Below are positions 4,702 through 5,974 of a stretch of 5,974 nucleotides of DNA, piece by piece; within the stretch, counting starts at the first letter, position 1, and the number at the start of each line of letters is the position of its first letter. Source of the stretch: Pseudanabaenales cyanobacterium (GTDB lineage Bacteria > Cyanobacteriota > Cyanobacteriia > Phormidesmidales > Phormidesmidaceae); NCBI GenBank assembly GCA_022360135.1, contig JAKSDM010000151.1:1-5974 (forward strand). The letters are read 5' to 3'. Under the pieces are notes generated by a model, which made no database searches, was not told the origin of the DNA, and was given only the letters and a program-made list of their open reading frames with translations. Position numbers and translations under genes: made by a program.

Positions 4702-5193
4702 TCAGAGCAGTCGATTCACATCCAATAAAAAAATCGTCAGGTTTTTTTCCGATTGGGCGAGCATGATCACGTGACTGGCAATTTCCAAAGTGTCTGAACG
4801 ACGGTAAGATTCTGGCAGCGCCCGAATCCTGGATAGAGGAGCTTCCATGAGTGTGGGCGCATTCGCTGTAGGAATGCTGAACAGTTCACCCTGAGCACTC
4901 TGGACATTGACCAGATAGCCTTTGGCCTGAATGTCGGTTGGCTGAGTAAAACCAAACAAACGTTGATGCAAATCCACAACGGTGACTTCGCGGTCATCAA
5001 TATGGGTAATGCCGATGTGGCTGAGTCCACTGCCGTGAACTGGAGTGCAATTGATAATTTTATGCACCCTTTCAATCGGAAAAGCGACAGTGAGCTTGCC
5101 AATGCCAAAAACGATTAGTTTTAGAGAAAGGGCGGCTGATTGGGATGTGCGTTTAGGGATGCTAAACCGGGAGTTGTTTAGGATACTCTTCAT
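4702..5193 (-). CDS. CheW-like domain protein
   Basis: The 163-residue protein consists of a CheW-like domain (about 22-163) after a short polar N-terminus. LKLIVFGIGKLTVAFPIERVHKII fits the first CheW strands, GITHIDDREVTVVDLHQRLFG corresponds to the CheW G-V-I-N-L-R-G ... V-I-D-L block, and the C-terminus IFLLDVNRLL fits the last strand. CheW proteins couple chemoreceptors to the CheA kinase. The domain is divergent, so partner and output are unknown. In cyanobacteria such clusters usually govern type IV pilus motility or phototaxis. It lies 66 nt downstream of the CheA-type gene and was probably transcribed with it. The ATG has no clear Shine-Dalgarno, which suggests translational coupling. 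The frame stays open upstream as far as the CheA stop, with no other standard start codon. Confidence 0.83.
   Translation of the reverse strand: MKSILNNSRFSIPKRTSQSAALSLKLIVFGIGKLTVAFPIERVHKIINCTPVHGSGLSHIGITHIDDREVTVVDLHQRLFGFTQPTDIQAKGYLVNVQSAQGELFSIPTANAPTLMEAPLSRIRALPESYRRSDTLEIASHVIMLAQSEKNLTIFLLDVNRLL
4722..4756. terminator. A7/T7 palindrome at the lysC/CheW convergence, possible weak terminator
   Basis: CCAAT plus seven A (4722-4733) faces seven T (4742-4748) and ATTGG (4752-4756), with an 8-base loop and a three-base CCG bulge. On the plus strand it begins 50 nt after the lysC stop, in the last codons of the CheW-like gene on the other strand. The stem is mainly A-T and no U-run follows beyond it, so termination of lysC here is only a possibility. 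No better lysC terminator is visible. Confidence 0.3.
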
Positions 5194-5259
5194 GGCAATG
5201 GAACCAACATAAACAAAGCCAACATAGACGGAAGAATGGATGTGACTGCTTGCACCCGA

Positions 5260-5974
5260 TTAGGTGAGAACTGGAACTGCTTCAGACTTTTGCTGCTCAA
5301 GCATATTTCGAATTTCGACCAGGAACGCTTGCTCGATATAGGGTTTGGTGAAGTACTGGTTTGCCCCTAAATGCATGGCCAAACGCCGATGTTTAGGATT
5401 CCCCCGAGATGTCAGCATGGCGACTGGAATACGGCTGATTTGGGGGGCTTGACGGCGCTGGTGGAGAAACTCAAAACCATTCATATTGGGCATCTCAATG
5501 TCACAAATGATCAGCTTGACTATTGAGTTCTGTTGCAGTTGATCTAAAGCTTCTTGGCCATCTCGCGCTTGCAAGACACGGTATCCTGCTCTTTGTAAAG
5601 TCAGCGCTAAGGTTCGTCGCAATGCGGCAGAATCATCAACCACCAGAATGGTTAAGGTTTGAGAGGGGGGTAGCGGCTGCATTGTCTGACCCATTCCTCC
5701 AGCAGCGATCGGTTCGCTGTCTGCGGACCGAGTGATAGGTAAGTCTGCCTCAGGAGCTGTTGTCAAGGTGGCTGTGGAGGATTGCCCCATAACATATTCA
5801 ACCAGAGCTGCACCGTCAATCACAGGAACCAGGGAGCCATCCCCTAAAATGGTGCAGCCATAGGTATAGCTGGGTGATGCAATCACAGCGCCAAAGGGCT
5901 TAATCACCAATTCTTGTTCGGTAACCAACCGTTCGATCTCCAAGGCGAAAATGGTTTGATCTTGACGCATAATC
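5260..5974 (-). CDS. CheA-type hybrid histidine kinase, C-terminal part (partial)
   Basis: Only the last 237 complete codons are inside the window; the 5' part runs off the right edge, so the ATG at 5970 is probably internal. The first 60 or so residues fit the end of the CheW-like P5 regulatory domain of CheA (FALEIERLVTEQELVIKPFG, then GCTILGDGSLVPVIDGAAL). A polar linker of about 45 residues leads to a complete receiver domain: the acidic pair at 112-113 (VVDDS), phosphoacceptor Asp157 in IICDIEMP, Thr187 and Lys209 in FTKPY, counted from the ATG at 5970. CheA fused to a receiver is typical of cyanobacterial pilus or phototaxis signalling systems. The kinase core and Hpt domain, expected upstream, cannot be seen. 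Stop TAA; the CheW-like gene follows on the same strand. Confidence 0.9.
   Translation of the reverse strand, partial: IMRQDQTIFALEIERLVTEQELVIKPFGAVIASPSYTYGCTILGDGSLVPVIDGAALVEYVMGQSSTATLTTAPEADLPITRSADSEPIAAGGMGQTMQPLPPSQTLTILVVDDSAALRRTLALTLQRAGYRVLQARDGQEALDQLQQNSIVKLIICDIEMPNMNGFEFLHQRRQAPQISRIPVAMLTSRGNPKHRRLAMHLGANQYFTKPYIEQAFLVEIRNMLEQQKSEAVPVLT

Noticed and set aside
4741..4747. A-AAA-AAC slippery heptamer in frame near the end of the CheW-like gene (minus strand) as a programmed -1 frameshift
   Set aside because: The frame would add only about 21 unrecognised residues, and the only nearby stem includes the slippery bases themselves rather than lying downstream.
5706..5713. GCGATCGG as a HIP1 copy (also GCGATCGA at 1325-1332)
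   Set aside because: Each differs from the HIP1 octamer by its last base.
5968..5970. ATG at the right edge as the start of a separate response regulator
   Set aside because: The frame is open beyond it, and the first residues are the middle of a CheA P5 domain, so the protein continues outside the window.

Overview
The window is chromosomal DNA from a cyanobacterium. Four exact HIP1 octamers (GCGATCGC) in 6 kb, a glutamine-I (glnA-type) riboswitch, an IF17-type glutamine synthetase inactivating factor, and an aspartate kinase with four ACT domains all point that way. Base composition and mixed codon use do not allow a genus to be named. No mobile element, CRISPR array, tRNA or rRNA is visible.

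Left part, minus strand (about 309-1008): a compact nitrogen-control unit. Read on the minus strand it runs: an NtcA box overlapping the -10 of a strong sigma-70-type promoter (978-1008), a glutamine riboswitch aptamer (872-964), an anti-Shine-Dalgarno segment facing an AGGAGG ribosome binding site, the gene for a 149-residue IF17-like protein (gifB, 372-821), and a stem-loop terminator (309-342). The parts suggest that the glutamine synthetase inhibitor is made only when nitrogen is plentiful. NtcA would block transcription under nitrogen shortage, and glutamine would allow translation under nitrogen excess. Bases 1-308 hold no gene I can support.

Middle part: a 2H-phosphoesterase (2'-5' RNA ligase-like) gene on the minus strand (1224-1811) lies divergent from a probable operon on the plus strand, a YCII-family protein (1970-2236) followed 14 nt later by smpB (2251-2718). 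A degenerate heptamer repeat sits directly at the phosphoesterase start codon. lysC (2855-4672) follows on the same strand as smpB. It encodes an aspartate kinase with two tandem pairs of ACT domains and feeds the Lys/Thr/Met/Ile pathway.

Right part, minus strand: the C-terminal end of a CheA-type hybrid histidine kinase with a receiver domain (5260 to beyond the right edge), then a small CheW-like protein (4702-5193). This looks like the tail of a chemotaxis or pilus-motility signalling operon. It converges on lysC with only 29 nt between the stop codons. The CheW-like frame is the same as the CheA frame, with only the CheA stop codon interrupting it.

The most rewarding item is the two-layer nitrogen control of gifB. 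Its architecture is known from a few model cyanobacteria; here it can be read almost base by base.
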